Position numbers and translations under genes: made by a program
Assembly: GCA_963665785.1 (NCBI GenBank)
Contig: OY762456.1
Location: forward strand, 1,302,001 to 1,366,000
Direction: 5' to 3'
Origin: UBA7455 sp026713185
Lineage (GTDB): Bacteria > Pseudomonadota > Gammaproteobacteria > Pseudomonadales > Azotimanducaceae
Length of the DNA: 64,000 nt
The notes under the pieces: model-generated
What the model saw: only the letters and a program-made list of their open reading frames with translations
What the model was told of the DNA's origin: nothing
Databases searched by the model: none
Shown: in pieces, positions 8,459-17,444 of the stretch
Numbering within the stretch: the first letter of the stretch is position 1
Layout: each line of letters opens with the position of its first letter

Positions 8459-9933
8459 TTCTGGAACATCTGCCCATCCTGCAGGTTGCCATACCATTAG
8501 TACTGGCGCCTCTATGTCTATTGCTGCGCAATTCCCGTCTGGCATGGGTCATTGCACTTGTCGGCAGCCTGTGGGCATTTGTCTGCGCAGTGTTACTGCT
8601 GACCCTGGTTCTCAACAACGGCCCTCTTGAATACGCCCTTGGCGGATGGGAAGCTCCCTGGGGTATCGCCCTGCGAATTGATTTGACCGGTTGTTTTATT
8701 CTGCTGCTGACAGGCCTGATCGCCAGTCTGGTTATCTTCTGGGCAAAACAGAGTGTCGAGAATGAAATCCGGCGGGATCAAATCAACCTTTTCTACTGCA
8801 TGTACCTGCTGTGCCTGACGGGTATCCTGGGTATCATCGCCACCGGCGATGCTTTCAATGTATTCGTTTTCCTCGAAATCTCCTCACTGTCTTCCTATAC
8901 CATGATTGCAATGGGCCGGGATCGCCGGGCCCTCACCTCAAGTTTCCACTATCTGGTGATGGGGACCATTGGCGCCACTTTCATTCTGATCGCCATCGGC
9001 ATGCTCTACATGATGACCGGCACCCTCAACATGGCTGATTTGGCAGAACGGCTGCCTCCATTGAGGGACACAACTACTGTGCGCACAGCATTTGCATTCC
9101 TCACCGTGGGTCTGAGTCTCAAGATTGCTCTTCTGCCCCTGCATCAGTGGTTACCTGACGCCTATACTTTCGCCCCTTCAGCTGTATCCGCATTTCTTGC
9201 GGGAACATCAACCAAGGTTGCACTATATGTTCTGCTGCGCTTTTTCTTTACCGTATTTGGTATTGATTTTGTATTCACAGACCTGCGAATGGATGTCATC
9301 CTGCTACCTTTATCCATCCTTGCGATCTTTGTTGCATCGATCATCGCCGTTTTTCAGGAAGACGTAAAAAGGATGCTGGCTTATTCCAGCCTTGCACAGA
9401 TCGGCTACATGACCCTTGGCATTGCTCTGGTGAACACTTCCGGTCTCACCGCCACCCTGGTGCACATGTTCAATCATGCGCTCATCAAAGGCGGACTGTT
9501 CATGGCCATCGGCTGTTTGTTTCTGCGCATCGGGAGCACACGGTTCGCAGACCTCAAAGGCGCCGGGCGGGCGATGCCCTGGACCATGGGCGCTATTATC
9601 ATTGGCGGATGTGGATTGATCGGTGTACCACTGACCGCCGGATTTGTCAGCAAGTGGTATCTGGTCATCGCTGCCATCGAGAATGGCGCCTGGGTTGTTG
9701 TGGTAGCAATAGTACTCGCATCATTGATTGCTGTTGTGTATGTGTGGCGAACTGTTGAAACCCTGTATTTCAACGATGCCGAGCAGGACACTTCACTGAC
9801 GGAAGCACCGCTTGCAATGCTCATCCCGACCTGGCTGATGGTCATCCTGGTTGTCTGGGCGGGTATTGATACCGGGATGACAGTGGGTATTGCTGAGCGT
9901 GCCGCACTGGCCCTGATCGGTAATTCCCCATGA
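8455..9933 (+). CDS. mrpD: Proton-conducting antiporter subunit D (MrpD), first copy
   Basis: A 492-residue NuoM/N-type antiporter subunit. GDAFNVFVFLEISSLSSYTM carries the conserved TM5 glutamate, and KIALLPLHQWLPDAYTFAPS carries the TM7 lysine and loop. EDVKRMLAYSSLAQIGYMTL and VHMFNHALIKGGLFMAIGCL follow in normal order. Of the three large subunits in this cluster it is the closest to canonical MrpD by eye. The start is TTG, overlapping mrpC by four bases; its stop overlaps the next subunit by four bases. Confidence 0.9.
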   Translation: MILEHLPILQVAIPLVLAPLCLLLRNSRLAWVIALVGSLWAFVCAVLLLTLVLNNGPLEYALGGWEAPWGIALRIDLTGCFILLLTGLIASLVIFWAKQSVENEIRRDQINLFYCMYLLCLTGILGIIATGDAFNVFVFLEISSLSSYTMIAMGRDRRALTSSFHYLVMGTIGATFILIAIGMLYMMTGTLNMADLAERLPPLRDTTTVRTAFAFLTVGLSLKIALLPLHQWLPDAYTFAPSAVSAFLAGTSTKVALYVLLRFFFTVFGIDFVFTDLRMDVILLPLSILAIFVASIIAVFQEDVKRMLAYSSLAQIGYMTLGIALVNTSGLTATLVHMFNHALIKGGLFMAIGCLFLRIGSTRFADLKGAGRAMPWTMGAIIIGGCGLIGVPLTAGFVSKWYLVIAAIENGAWVVVVAIVLASLIAVVYVWRTVETLYFNDAEQDTSLTEAPLAMLIPTWLMVILVVWAGIDTGMTVGIAERAALALIGNSP

Positions 9934-11375
9934 GTACGGCGACGACACTCATGCTGATTGCTTTGCTGTTACCGGTCGCAGGCGCTGCTCTGGTGGTTAT
10001 CACCGGACGCTGGCAGAACCTGCGCGAAACAATGACACTGCTGACCGCAGGCAGCCTGTTTCTGCTGGTCATCCAACTTCCCGGCAACGTGGAAACAACG
10101 GTGCTGGCTGAACTGGCGCCCGCTTTTACGCTGGCCTTCCATGTGGAACCCCTGGGATATGTCTTTGCCGTCCTGGCGAGTTTTCTGTGGATCATTACAT
10201 CCATCTATTCCATCGGTTACATGCGCGCCCATCATGAACAGAACCAGACCCGATTTTACGCCTGGTTTGCCATTGCGATTGCCGCGGTCATGGGTGTTGC
10301 ATTCTCAGCCAACCTCCTGACCCTGTTTGTTTTTTACGAAATCCTGACGTTGTCTACCTGGCCTTTGGTCACTCACAGTCAGACAGAAGAAGCACGCCGC
10401 AGCGGGAGGATCTACCTGGGTATACTGGTTGGGACTTCCATGGTGTTCCTGCTGCTGGCTACAGGTTCCATCTGGCATTTGACAGGTACACTCGATTTTC
10501 AATCCGGTGGCGTCTTCAATAAAAATATCCCGGCAGCCATTCTGGCAATTGTCTACACTCTGTTCATATTTGGAGTTGGCAAGGCTGCATTAATGCCATT
10601 TCACCGGTGGTTACCCGCGGCCATGGTAGCACCGACACCGGTCAGCGCTTTGCTGCATGCCGTGGCTGTTGTCAAGGCAGGCGTCTTCACGATCCTCAAG
10701 GGTACTGTCTACCTGTTTGGCCTCGATACTCTGAGCGAAACCGGCGCCAGCGTTTATCTCCTGCCAGTGGCGGCTGTTACCATCGTGCTGGCGTCACTCA
10801 TTGCCTTACGCAAAGATAATCTCAAGGCAAGACTGGCATACTCAACCATCAGTCAGCTTTCCTATGTTGTACTGGGGGCATTGCTGGCAAATGTCCATGG
10901 CATCATAGCCGGAACAATGCACATGGTGATGCACGGCTTTGCCAAGATCACACTGTTTTTCTGCGCAGGAGCCATCCTGGTAGCCTCACACCAGACCGAA
11001 ATCTCCCACATGCGGGGGCTGGGTAAAAAAATGCCCATTACGATGAGCGCTTTTCTGATAGGCGCCCTTGCCATTATCGGGCTGCCCCCGCTTGGCGCCA
11101 TGTGGAGCAAGTGGTATCTCATACTCGGCACTCTGGACAGAGGTTACTGGAGCCTTATCGCCGTACTGGTCATCAGTACCCTGTTGAATATCGCGTATTT
11201 GCTGCCCATTCCCATACGCGGTTTCATGAATGGGCCGGAAAGAGGCAACGACACCCTGGAGGAAGCTCCCTTTGCCTGTCTGCTGGCTATCTGTATTACC
11301 GTAATTGGCTGTATTGTGCTGTTCTTCCAGGCGCCGGCACTGGTGGCATTTCTGAATGAGGGATTAAATCTGTGA
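9930..11375 (+). CDS. Proton-conducting antiporter subunit (MrpD/NuoL type), second copy
   Basis: A 481-residue antiporter-like membrane subunit. The conserved elements are LLTLFVFYEILTLSTWPLVT (TM5 Glu), GKAALMPFHRWLPAAMVAPT (TM7 Lys), PVSALLHAVAVVKAGVFTIL and MHGFAKITLFFCAGAI. PTPVSALLHA is nearer to NuoL/MrpA than to MrpD. Together with the separate MbhD-like gene, it may replace the N-terminal part of a canonical MrpA. It overlaps both neighbours by four bases and is clearly in the same operon. Confidence 0.85.
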   Translation: MSTATTLMLIALLLPVAGAALVVITGRWQNLRETMTLLTAGSLFLLVIQLPGNVETTVLAELAPAFTLAFHVEPLGYVFAVLASFLWIITSIYSIGYMRAHHEQNQTRFYAWFAIAIAAVMGVAFSANLLTLFVFYEILTLSTWPLVTHSQTEEARRSGRIYLGILVGTSMVFLLLATGSIWHLTGTLDFQSGGVFNKNIPAAILAIVYTLFIFGVGKAALMPFHRWLPAAMVAPTPVSALLHAVAVVKAGVFTILKGTVYLFGLDTLSETGASVYLLPVAAVTIVLASLIALRKDNLKARLAYSTISQLSYVVLGALLANVHGIIAGTMHMVMHGFAKITLFFCAGAILVASHQTEISHMRGLGKKMPITMSAFLIGALAIIGLPPLGAMWSKWYLILGTLDRGYWSLIAVLVISTLLNIAYLLPIPIRGFMNGPERGNDTLEEAPFACLLAICITVIGCIVLFFQAPALVAFLNEGLNL

Positions 11376-11623
11376 ACAAGCACCGGCCACAGCCCGGACC
11401 AAAAGTCCGTCGAGGTCTCGTTATTTTTTACATCCTCTGTGCTCTTCTGGTGTTGCTGGACCTTACCGGATTGCGTCATGGAGAAAGCGATTTTGACGGC
11501 TGGTGGGGCTTTTATGCCGTTTATGGATTCATTGCCTGTGTCATTCTGGTTATCACGGCAACCTGGCTGCGCAAGTTGATCATGCGCGCAGAAGATTATT
11601 ATCGGCGGCATGAAGATGATTGA
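11372..11623 (+). CDS. Small two-helix membrane protein of the Mrp cluster
   Basis: An 83-residue protein with a basic N-terminus, one helix around residues 17-33 (LVIFYILCALLVLLDL), a short linker, a second helix around 50-65 (FIACVILVITATW), and a charged tail ending YYRRHEDD. It starts with GTG overlapping the previous gene by four bases and overlaps the next gene by about 14. I do not recognise a named family with confidence. Position and topology suggest an accessory subunit of the antiporter complex. Confidence 0.75.
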   Translation: MNKHRPQPGPKVRRGLVIFYILCALLVLLDLTGLRHGESDFDGWWGFYAVYGFIACVILVITATWLRKLIMRAEDYYRRHEDD

Positions 11624-13310
11624 AGCACTTTCTTCTCCACTGCCGCCGTTCCTGATTTTCTTTGCCGCTGCCGTTCTGGCTGCGGTCAGTCCTGCCATTG
11701 TCCGTACAACGCTCACGGTGTTTGTGCCAGTCATTGGTGGTCTGCTGTTGTTCAATACGGACCTGGGTGACTATTATGCTTACCAGATGTTCTCCTATCA
11801 GGGAGAATTGTATCGTCTCGATGAATTGAGCCGGTTGTTTGGATATCTGTTCCATATCGCCGCCTTCATCGGCGGTGTCTATGCTTTGCATATCCGGGAT
11901 CGTACGCAGCAGATTGCCGTCTTCATCTATGCCGGCAGTGCTCTCGGTGCAGTGATGTCCGGTGATCTGATCAGCTTGTTCATCTTCTGGGAACTGGCAG
12001 CTATCAGTTCAGTCGTCCTGATCTGGGCGCGCGGCACCAGTCGTGCCTACCATGCGGGGATGCGCTATCTCATCGTCCAGGTCACCTCAGGCATGTTACT
12101 GCTGGTGGGCTGTGTACTGTTGATTGGCGACCAGGGCGGTGATTCTGCATTCGGCTACATTGGCGCTAATTCAACTGCCGGATTACTCATATTGCTGGCA
12201 TTGGGTGTAAAGTCCGCCTTCCCCCTGATGCACAACTGGTTGACCGATGCATACCCGGAGGCGACACCGACGGGTACGGTCTTCCTCAGCGCCTTTACCA
12301 CAAAAGTCGCCATCTACGCACTGGCCAGAGGATTCCCAGGCACCGAAGAACTGGTCTACATCGGTATGTTGATGACCGCATTTCCGATTTTCTATGCGGT
12401 GATCGAAAACGACCTGCGGCGTGTACTCGGTTACAGCATGATCAATCAGTTGGGATTCATGGTATGTGGTATCGGTATCGGTACGGAACTTGCGGTCAAT
12501 GGCGCAGTGGCGCACGCCTTCAATGATGTCATCTTCAAGGGTCTGCTGTTCATGTCCATGGGGGCCGTATTGCACATGACCGGCCGCATGAATGGTTCCG
12601 ACCTGGGAGGGTTGTACAAGTCCATGCCGATAACCACAACGTTATGCATCATCGGCGCTGCGTCAATATCCGCTTTTCCCCTGTTCTCCGGATTCGTCAG
12701 CAAATCAATGGTGATGAGTGCAGCTTTGATGGAGGGATATTCCGGCGTCTGGCTGGTTCTGCTGTTTGCCTCTGCCGGGGTCTTTCATCACGCAGGCATA
12801 AAAATTCCCTACTTTGCGTTTTTTGCACATGACGCCGGTATCAGAACCTCCGAACCTCCACGCAATATGCTGATTGCCATGGGTATAGCCGCCGCTTTGT
12901 GTATCGGCATCGGTTGCTTCCCCGGGTATCTGTATCAGTTGCTGCCACATGACACTGGTTACTGGCCATATGATGCAACACATGTGATTGCCCAGATGCA
13001 GATTCTGTTTTTCTCTGCCCTGGCATTTATATGGCTCCAACTCAGGGGTATTTATCCCCCGGAACTTCGATCCGTTAATCTGGACGCTGAATGGTTTTAC
13101 CGACGAGCCGGACCGGTAATATGGAACAGGACAAGGGATTTCATACAGCATCTAATCTCTGAAGCGTTGCAGCTTATGGTCAGGATTCTGCAATGGATGA
13201 TTGCATTTGCAACTGACAGCTACACGCCTCCGCAGACTTCACAGACCAGCCGTATGGCGCTGTGGGTGATATTATTGCTGGGTTGCTATGTGCTGTTTTA
13301 TTTCTTCTGA
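11610..13310 (+). CDS. Proton-conducting antiporter subunit (MrpD/NuoN type), third copy
   Basis: A 566-residue antiporter-like subunit and last gene of the Mrp cluster. Visible motifs are LISLFIFWELAAISSVVLIW (TM5 Glu), KSAFPLMHNWLTDAYPEATP (TM7 Lys), ENDLRRVLGYSMINQLGFMV and AHAFNDVIFKGLLFMSMGAV. The C-terminus is longer than in MrpD and ends with an extra amphipathic region and a final helix. The ATG at 11610 overlaps the preceding gene; an in-frame ATG at 11616 is an alternative. It is convergent with the MoaD-like gene, 32 bases away. Confidence 0.85.
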   Translation: MKMIEALSSPLPPFLIFFAAAVLAAVSPAIVRTTLTVFVPVIGGLLLFNTDLGDYYAYQMFSYQGELYRLDELSRLFGYLFHIAAFIGGVYALHIRDRTQQIAVFIYAGSALGAVMSGDLISLFIFWELAAISSVVLIWARGTSRAYHAGMRYLIVQVTSGMLLLVGCVLLIGDQGGDSAFGYIGANSTAGLLILLALGVKSAFPLMHNWLTDAYPEATPTGTVFLSAFTTKVAIYALARGFPGTEELVYIGMLMTAFPIFYAVIENDLRRVLGYSMINQLGFMVCGIGIGTELAVNGAVAHAFNDVIFKGLLFMSMGAVLHMTGRMNGSDLGGLYKSMPITTTLCIIGAASISAFPLFSGFVSKSMVMSAALMEGYSGVWLVLLFASAGVFHHAGIKIPYFAFFAHDAGIRTSEPPRNMLIAMGIAAALCIGIGCFPGYLYQLLPHDTGYWPYDATHVIAQMQILFFSALAFIWLQLRGIYPPELRSVNLDAEWFYRRAGPVIWNRTRDFIQHLISEALQLMVRILQWMIAFATDSYTPPQTSQTSRMALWVILLLGCYVLFYFF

Positions 13311-13342
13311 TTCTGCTGCCGCCAGTGAGAAAAACGGGTTAA

Positions 13343-13585
13343 TCAACCACCCTGGATTCTCGGCAGGAGAAAGACTTCGGCATCCGCCGGGATTTCCATT
13401 CCCCAGTTATCCCGATAAATCTCGCCGTCAATGGAAACGGCTATACCCGCATCCAGGCTCTGGTTCATATCTGGATATCGCTCGACAATTCTGGTCAACA
13501 GATCACGTATGGTGACTGCTTCTATCTCAACCATGTCAGCCCCATCGGCAGCAGACCTGAGCACTCCCGTGAGGCCGACTTTCAT
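13343..13585 (-). CDS. MoaD/ThiS-family beta-grasp protein
   Basis: An 80-residue protein ending in the double glycine typical of MoaD/ThiS sulfur carriers (LLPRIQGG). The pattern of a short N-terminal strand, TIRDLLTRIVERYPDM helix, and late VFLLPRIQGG matches the ubiquitin-like fold. MoaD provides thiocarboxylate sulfur for molybdopterin. Here it is last in an operon with a molybdenum hydroxylase, 34 bases downstream of the large-subunit stop, which supports a dedicated cofactor role. It could also be a sulfur carrier for another pathway. Confidence 0.78.
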   Translation of the reverse strand: MKVGLTGVLRSAADGADMVEIEAVTIRDLLTRIVERYPDMNQSLDAGIAVSIDGEIYRDNWGMEIPADAEVFLLPRIQGG

Positions 13586-13619
13586 GGCAGGATGCCAGGC
13601 GCAGTTCTCGGACAGCCTC

Positions 13620-15884
13620 CTAGGCGCTGTTCACTTCCTCAATAGCTTTAAGGATTCTCGGTGGAGACATCGGTACGTGATTCATCCGTACACCCGCAGC
13701 ATTCGAAACAGCATTACCAATGGCCGCCAAAGGTGGCACAATCGATGTCTCACCAACTCCTCTGACCCCGTATGGATGATTCGGATTCGGGATCTCAAGA
13801 ATCTGGGTGTCGATAAACGGCAGGTCCGAGCACACGGGAATACGGTAGTCGAGAAAACCTGCATTCTGCAGGCGACCGTCTTCTCCATAAATGTATTCTT
13901 CGTTAAGCGCCCAGCCTATACCCTGAGCTGCACCACCCTGGAATTGACCCTCAACATAGTCCGGATGAATTGCCTTGCCAGCATCCTGAATGACCGTATA
14001 GCGGATCACCCTGGTTGAACCGGTCTCCGGGTCTACCTCGACGTCACAGAGATGACTGGCAAACGATACCCCGGCGCCGTCAGCAACCACTTCGTTGTGT
14101 CCTGCGATAGGACCTCCGGTATTAGGTGAACGGGCGGCAATTTCCTTCAGTGAGAGAGGGGGCAGATTGCTGTGTTCCGTACCGATTGCCACGGCCTGGC
14201 CTTCCTTCCACTCAACATCTTCTACCGGAATATCCCACATTTTCGCAGCCCGCTCGCAAAGCACTTCAATGGTGTTACGCGCCGCGAAAATAGTCGCCAT
14301 GCCGGAGGAGAATGTACCACGGCTGCCTTCAGTCGTGTCGTTATGCCCCAGTGATGCGGTGTCAGCTACACTGGCCTTTACCTGATCATAAGGAATGCCA
14401 AGTTCCTCTGCCGCGATCAATGACAGTGAGGCGCGGGAACCACCGACATCCACTGTCCCCAGCGTCAATGTCACTGTACCGTCAATACCGATATTGATGT
14501 CAGTACAGGTCTGGCCGCCAAAGTTGAACCAGAAACCACAGGCCATGCCCCGGCCCTGGTTTTTACCCAGTTCAGCCTTCATGTGGGGATGATTTTTGGC
14601 GGCTTCCAGGGTCGGTCCGATACCGATGGGACCATAGGTTGGTCCGTAGGAGGCACGTGTACCCTGTTTTGCAGCGTTGATAATTCTGAATTCTATGGGA
14701 TCCATATCGAGTTCTTTAGCCACCAGATCCATGGTGCTCTCTACACCAAAGGCAGCCATCGGCGCCGAAGGGGCGCGATAGGCTGCTACCTTGGGTCGAT
14801 TACAGAGCACATCGTATCCCACAGACCTTACGTTCTCCAGGTCGTAACAGGCAAAGGATGTCATGGCGCCAAGCATGCCCCAGGTTCCGGAGAAAGCGCC
14901 GTTCTGGTAACGCAATACCGCAGAGGCAGCAGTAATCCTGCCATCATTCCTGGCACCGATTTTGACGTCAACGGAAGTGGAGGAGGTGGGTCCGGTTGCG
15001 CGAAATACCTCTTCTCGAGTCATCACCACTTTGACAGGGCGGTTGGCCTTTCGGGACAGAACCAGTGCAACAGGTTCCATCCAGACATGGGTCTTACCAC
15101 CAAATCCTCCGCCTATTTCGGATGAAGTTACCTTGAGCTTCGCAACATCCATACCCAGCAACGCCGCACAGGTATTGCGATAGAAGAAGTGGCCCTGAGT
15201 GGTAACCCACAATTCGCCAGTGCCATCGGGTGAAACGCTGGCCAGGCATGCATGGGGTTCAATATAACCCTGGTGAGTCTGTTCGGTTTTGTAGCTCTTC
15301 TCAATAATGACATCTGCTTCGGCGAAGCCGGCGTCGATATCACCGTGACCGAATTCGGATACCCTGGAAATATTGGAAGGAGTGGTAGGTTTTGGCCGTA
15401 TCCCGCTGGTAATGACATAGTCCTGGACAACAGGGGCATCGGGTTTCATTGCTTCGTCGACATCGGTTACATGGGGTAATATCTGATAGTCGACATCAAT
15501 GAGTTTCAGTGCCTCTCTGGCGGTTTGTGCGTCGATGGCTGCGACTGCCGCTACCGCATGACCATCGTACAGTGCCCGTCCCCGGGCCATGCAGTTTTCA
15601 AGAATGTCAAGCATACCGCGGTCGCCGCCAGTCAGGTCCGGTAAATCCTCACTGGTGACTACCGCCTTGACACCATTGAGCTTCTCGGCCCTGGATGTAT
15701 CTATACTGTTAATCCTGGCGTGTGCATGGGGTGAACGCAGAATAAGTCCCACGAGTTGCCCTGGCGCCGAGGCATCAGCCCCGTATCTGGCTCTGCCGGT
15801 CACCTTGTCGACACCATCCGGACGATTCACCCTGGTCCCTACCAAATTAAATTTCTGATCTGTATAACTCGTATCGTGTTCCAT
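13620..15884 (-). CDS. Molybdenum hydroxylase large (molybdopterin-binding) subunit
   Basis: A 754-residue protein of the xanthine dehydrogenase/CoxL family. It opens with the a/b hammerhead domain (VGTRVNRPDGVDKVTGRARY, then LILRSPHAHARI), followed by the cofactor-binding domain: GGGFGGKTHVWMEP near residue 255, AYRAPSAPMAAFGVES near 360, and the C-terminal GVRGVGETSIVPPLAAIGNA with the expected catalytic Glu. The AYRAPSAP loop differs from the AYRCSFR of form-I CO dehydrogenase, so CO oxidation is unlikely. The true substrate (purine, aldehyde or aromatic CoA) cannot be told. RBS AGGAA precedes the ATG. Confidence 0.9.
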   Translation of the reverse strand: MEHDTSYTDQKFNLVGTRVNRPDGVDKVTGRARYGADASAPGQLVGLILRSPHAHARINSIDTSRAEKLNGVKAVVTSEDLPDLTGGDRGMLDILENCMARGRALYDGHAVAAVAAIDAQTAREALKLIDVDYQILPHVTDVDEAMKPDAPVVQDYVITSGIRPKPTTPSNISRVSEFGHGDIDAGFAEADVIIEKSYKTEQTHQGYIEPHACLASVSPDGTGELWVTTQGHFFYRNTCAALLGMDVAKLKVTSSEIGGGFGGKTHVWMEPVALVLSRKANRPVKVVMTREEVFRATGPTSSTSVDVKIGARNDGRITAASAVLRYQNGAFSGTWGMLGAMTSFACYDLENVRSVGYDVLCNRPKVAAYRAPSAPMAAFGVESTMDLVAKELDMDPIEFRIINAAKQGTRASYGPTYGPIGIGPTLEAAKNHPHMKAELGKNQGRGMACGFWFNFGGQTCTDINIGIDGTVTLTLGTVDVGGSRASLSLIAAEELGIPYDQVKASVADTASLGHNDTTEGSRGTFSSGMATIFAARNTIEVLCERAAKMWDIPVEDVEWKEGQAVAIGTEHSNLPPLSLKEIAARSPNTGGPIAGHNEVVADGAGVSFASHLCDVEVDPETGSTRVIRYTVIQDAGKAIHPDYVEGQFQGGAAQGIGWALNEEYIYGEDGRLQNAGFLDYRIPVCSDLPFIDTQILEIPNPNHPYGVRGVGETSIVPPLAAIGNAVSNAAGVRMNHVPMSPPRILKAIEEVNSA

Positions 15885-15971
15885 GTCAGATTCCTGTTAC
15901 TAATGTTTAGATCTTGATAAAACTTTATCTGTAAAGTGTCTCTTTGGCATACAGTGCCAGGACATCTCTAC

Positions 15972-16442
15972 TTACCTCATTTCTTCAGCGGCAGCCTGAA
16001 CTGCACGGACAATCTTGTCATAACCGGTGCAACGGCAAAGATTACCAGCCAGCGCATAGCGGATCTCTTCTTCCGAAGGATCAGGGATACGATCCAGCAG
16101 CGCCTTGGCTGCAACCAGAAAACCTGGAGTACAGATACCGCACTGCAGGGCAGCATGCTCGATAAATTTCTCTTGTAATGGATGCAGTCTGGCACCTTCT
16201 GCCAGTCCTTCTACAGTACCGATTTCACGTCCGTTGGCTTCGGCGCCCAGCACCAGGCATGAGCATACCAGGCGTCCATCCAGCGTAATACTGCAAGCCC
16301 CGCAGTCACCGGTGCCGCATCCTTCCTTGACGCCGGTAAGACCTACCCGATCCCGTAATGAATCGAGCAAAGTTTCATTCTGGGGACAGACAAACTCCAC
16401 GGCGTCGCCGTTAACATTCGTAGATACATGTACACCGGCCAT
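15972..16442 (-). CDS. Molybdenum hydroxylase [2Fe-2S] small subunit
   Basis: A 156-residue iron-sulfur subunit (CoxS/XdhC-type). The plant-ferredoxin-like cluster is EGCGTGDCGAC with a distal Cys in LVCSC. The second, all-alpha cluster is CGICTPGFLVAAKAL with NLCRCTGYDKIV. It relays electrons from the molybdenum centre to FAD. It overlaps the FAD subunit gene by one base, and is separated by 87 bases from the large-subunit gene. Length and both clusters are intact. Confidence 0.93.
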   Translation of the reverse strand: MAGVHVSTNVNGDAVEFVCPQNETLLDSLRDRVGLTGVKEGCGTGDCGACSITLDGRLVCSCLVLGAEANGREIGTVEGLAEGARLHPLQEKFIEHAALQCGICTPGFLVAAKALLDRIPDPSEEEIRYALAGNLCRCTGYDKIVRAVQAAAEEMR

Positions 16443-17299
16443 CAGGCACCTCCTGCGCGTTGATATGCGATTTTCGCGGCACGTCTGCCAAGGACGCCCG
16501 CAACTTTGGTTCGATATTCTATTGTGCCACGTTTATCGTCAATGGGATTGCATGCGGCGGAGCATGCTGAAGCCAGATTCAACAGGGCGTCATCATCCAG
16601 CCGGGTACCAATAATGGCCGTAGCCGCATCCGGTACCAGTACTACGGTTGGCGCCACGGCGCCTAAAGCGACTCTTGCAGATTTGATTATCCCTTGTTCA
16701 AGAGTAAGGCTGACACCTGCGCTGACCACGGCAATGTCCATTTCCGTACGCGGAATGAATCTCAGATAGGCATCTCCGGATTCGGCAGGGCGACTTGGCA
16801 GTAAAATAGCCTCGATTACTTCTCCTTTGGCAAGGCTGGTCTGTCCCGGACCGGTAACGACATCCTCCACCGGAATGATTCGCTGGCCGCTCCCGCCAAC
16901 AACAACTGCCCTGGCATTGGCTGCAATCATGGCCGGTACACTGTCTGCTGCAGGTGATGCATTACACAGATTTCCGACCATGGTGCAACGACCCTGGATC
17001 TGGTCCGAGCCAATCAGGTTGGTAGCTTCTACCACACCGGGCCAGGCTTGAACCAGTGCCTCGTTTTCACCCAGTTCAGCACCGGACACACCAGCCCCGA
17101 TTCTGAATCCGTCATCGTTGACCTCGATGGTCTGCATGACCGGGATACGTTTGATATCAACAATCAGATCAGGCTCGATCAGACCGGTCTTCATTCGAAC
17201 CAGTAGATCGGTGCCGCCGGCAAGGACAAAGGCTTCACCTTTCTCCTCGGCCAGATACGCTGCCGCCTCACTGGATGTTGTTGGTGATTCATATCTCAT
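16442..17299 (-). CDS. Molybdenum hydroxylase FAD-binding medium subunit
   Basis: A 285-residue CoxM-type flavoprotein and first gene of the minus-strand operon. FAD-binding motifs are FVLAGGTDLLVRMK near residue 25 and GNLCNASPAADSVPA near 115. The C-terminal CO_deh_flav_C region (GAVAPTVVLVPDAATAIIGT) follows. ATG at 17297-17299 has a GGAGAG element about ten bases upstream. Transcription should start between 17300 and 17440. That interval contains a half-copy of the GGGGTCGG repeat and a 36-bp inverted repeat. Confidence 0.92.
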   Translation of the reverse strand: MRYESPTTSSEAAAYLAEEKGEAFVLAGGTDLLVRMKTGLIEPDLIVDIKRIPVMQTIEVNDDGFRIGAGVSGAELGENEALVQAWPGVVEATNLIGSDQIQGRCTMVGNLCNASPAADSVPAMIAANARAVVVGGSGQRIIPVEDVVTGPGQTSLAKGEVIEAILLPSRPAESGDAYLRFIPRTEMDIAVVSAGVSLTLEQGIIKSARVALGAVAPTVVLVPDAATAIIGTRLDDDALLNLASACSAACNPIDDKRGTIEYRTKVAGVLGRRAAKIAYQRAGGA

Positions 17300-17345
17300 T
17301 GTAAGGTTTCTCTCCGTTTTGTTTTTTGTAACTTACCTGAATCCT

Positions 17346-17372
17346 GGGGTCGGAGTAAAGTGCCGGAGTAAA
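17346..17372. repeat. Half-copy of GGGGTCGGAGTAAAG palindromic repeat
   Basis: These 27 bases match one arm of the 60-bp palindrome found intact at 38743 and 40126. The second arm is absent or eroded; the next bases (CTTGGAGTCGG) only loosely resemble it. It lies in the leader region of the molybdenum hydroxylase operon. The family looks like REP-type sequences mobilised by RAYT transposases, but no transposase is in the window. Confidence 0.75.
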
Positions 17373-17406
17373 CTTGGAGTCGGAAACCTGGAGTTGGATG
17401 GAAACG

Positions 17407-17442
17407 TGGGGTCGCGCGACCTCATTTGGTCGCGCGACCCCA
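17407..17442. terminator. Perfect inverted repeat, possible terminator of the peptide gene
   Basis: Two 15-base arms (TGGGGTCGCGCGACC and its complement) flank a six-base TCATTT loop. Each arm contains the self-complementary 12-mer GGTCGCGCGACC. The element begins two bases beyond the stop codon of the minus-strand peptide gene, so it could terminate that transcript. There is no T-run, so an intrinsic terminator is not certain; a repeat element is the alternative. Confidence 0.5.
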
Positions 17443-17444
17443 TT

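Noticed and set aside
13620..17299. CO dehydrogenase (coxMSL)
   Set aside because: The order M-S-L fits, but the large subunit has AYRAPSAP instead of the form-I AYRCSFR loop, so CO is not a supported substrate.
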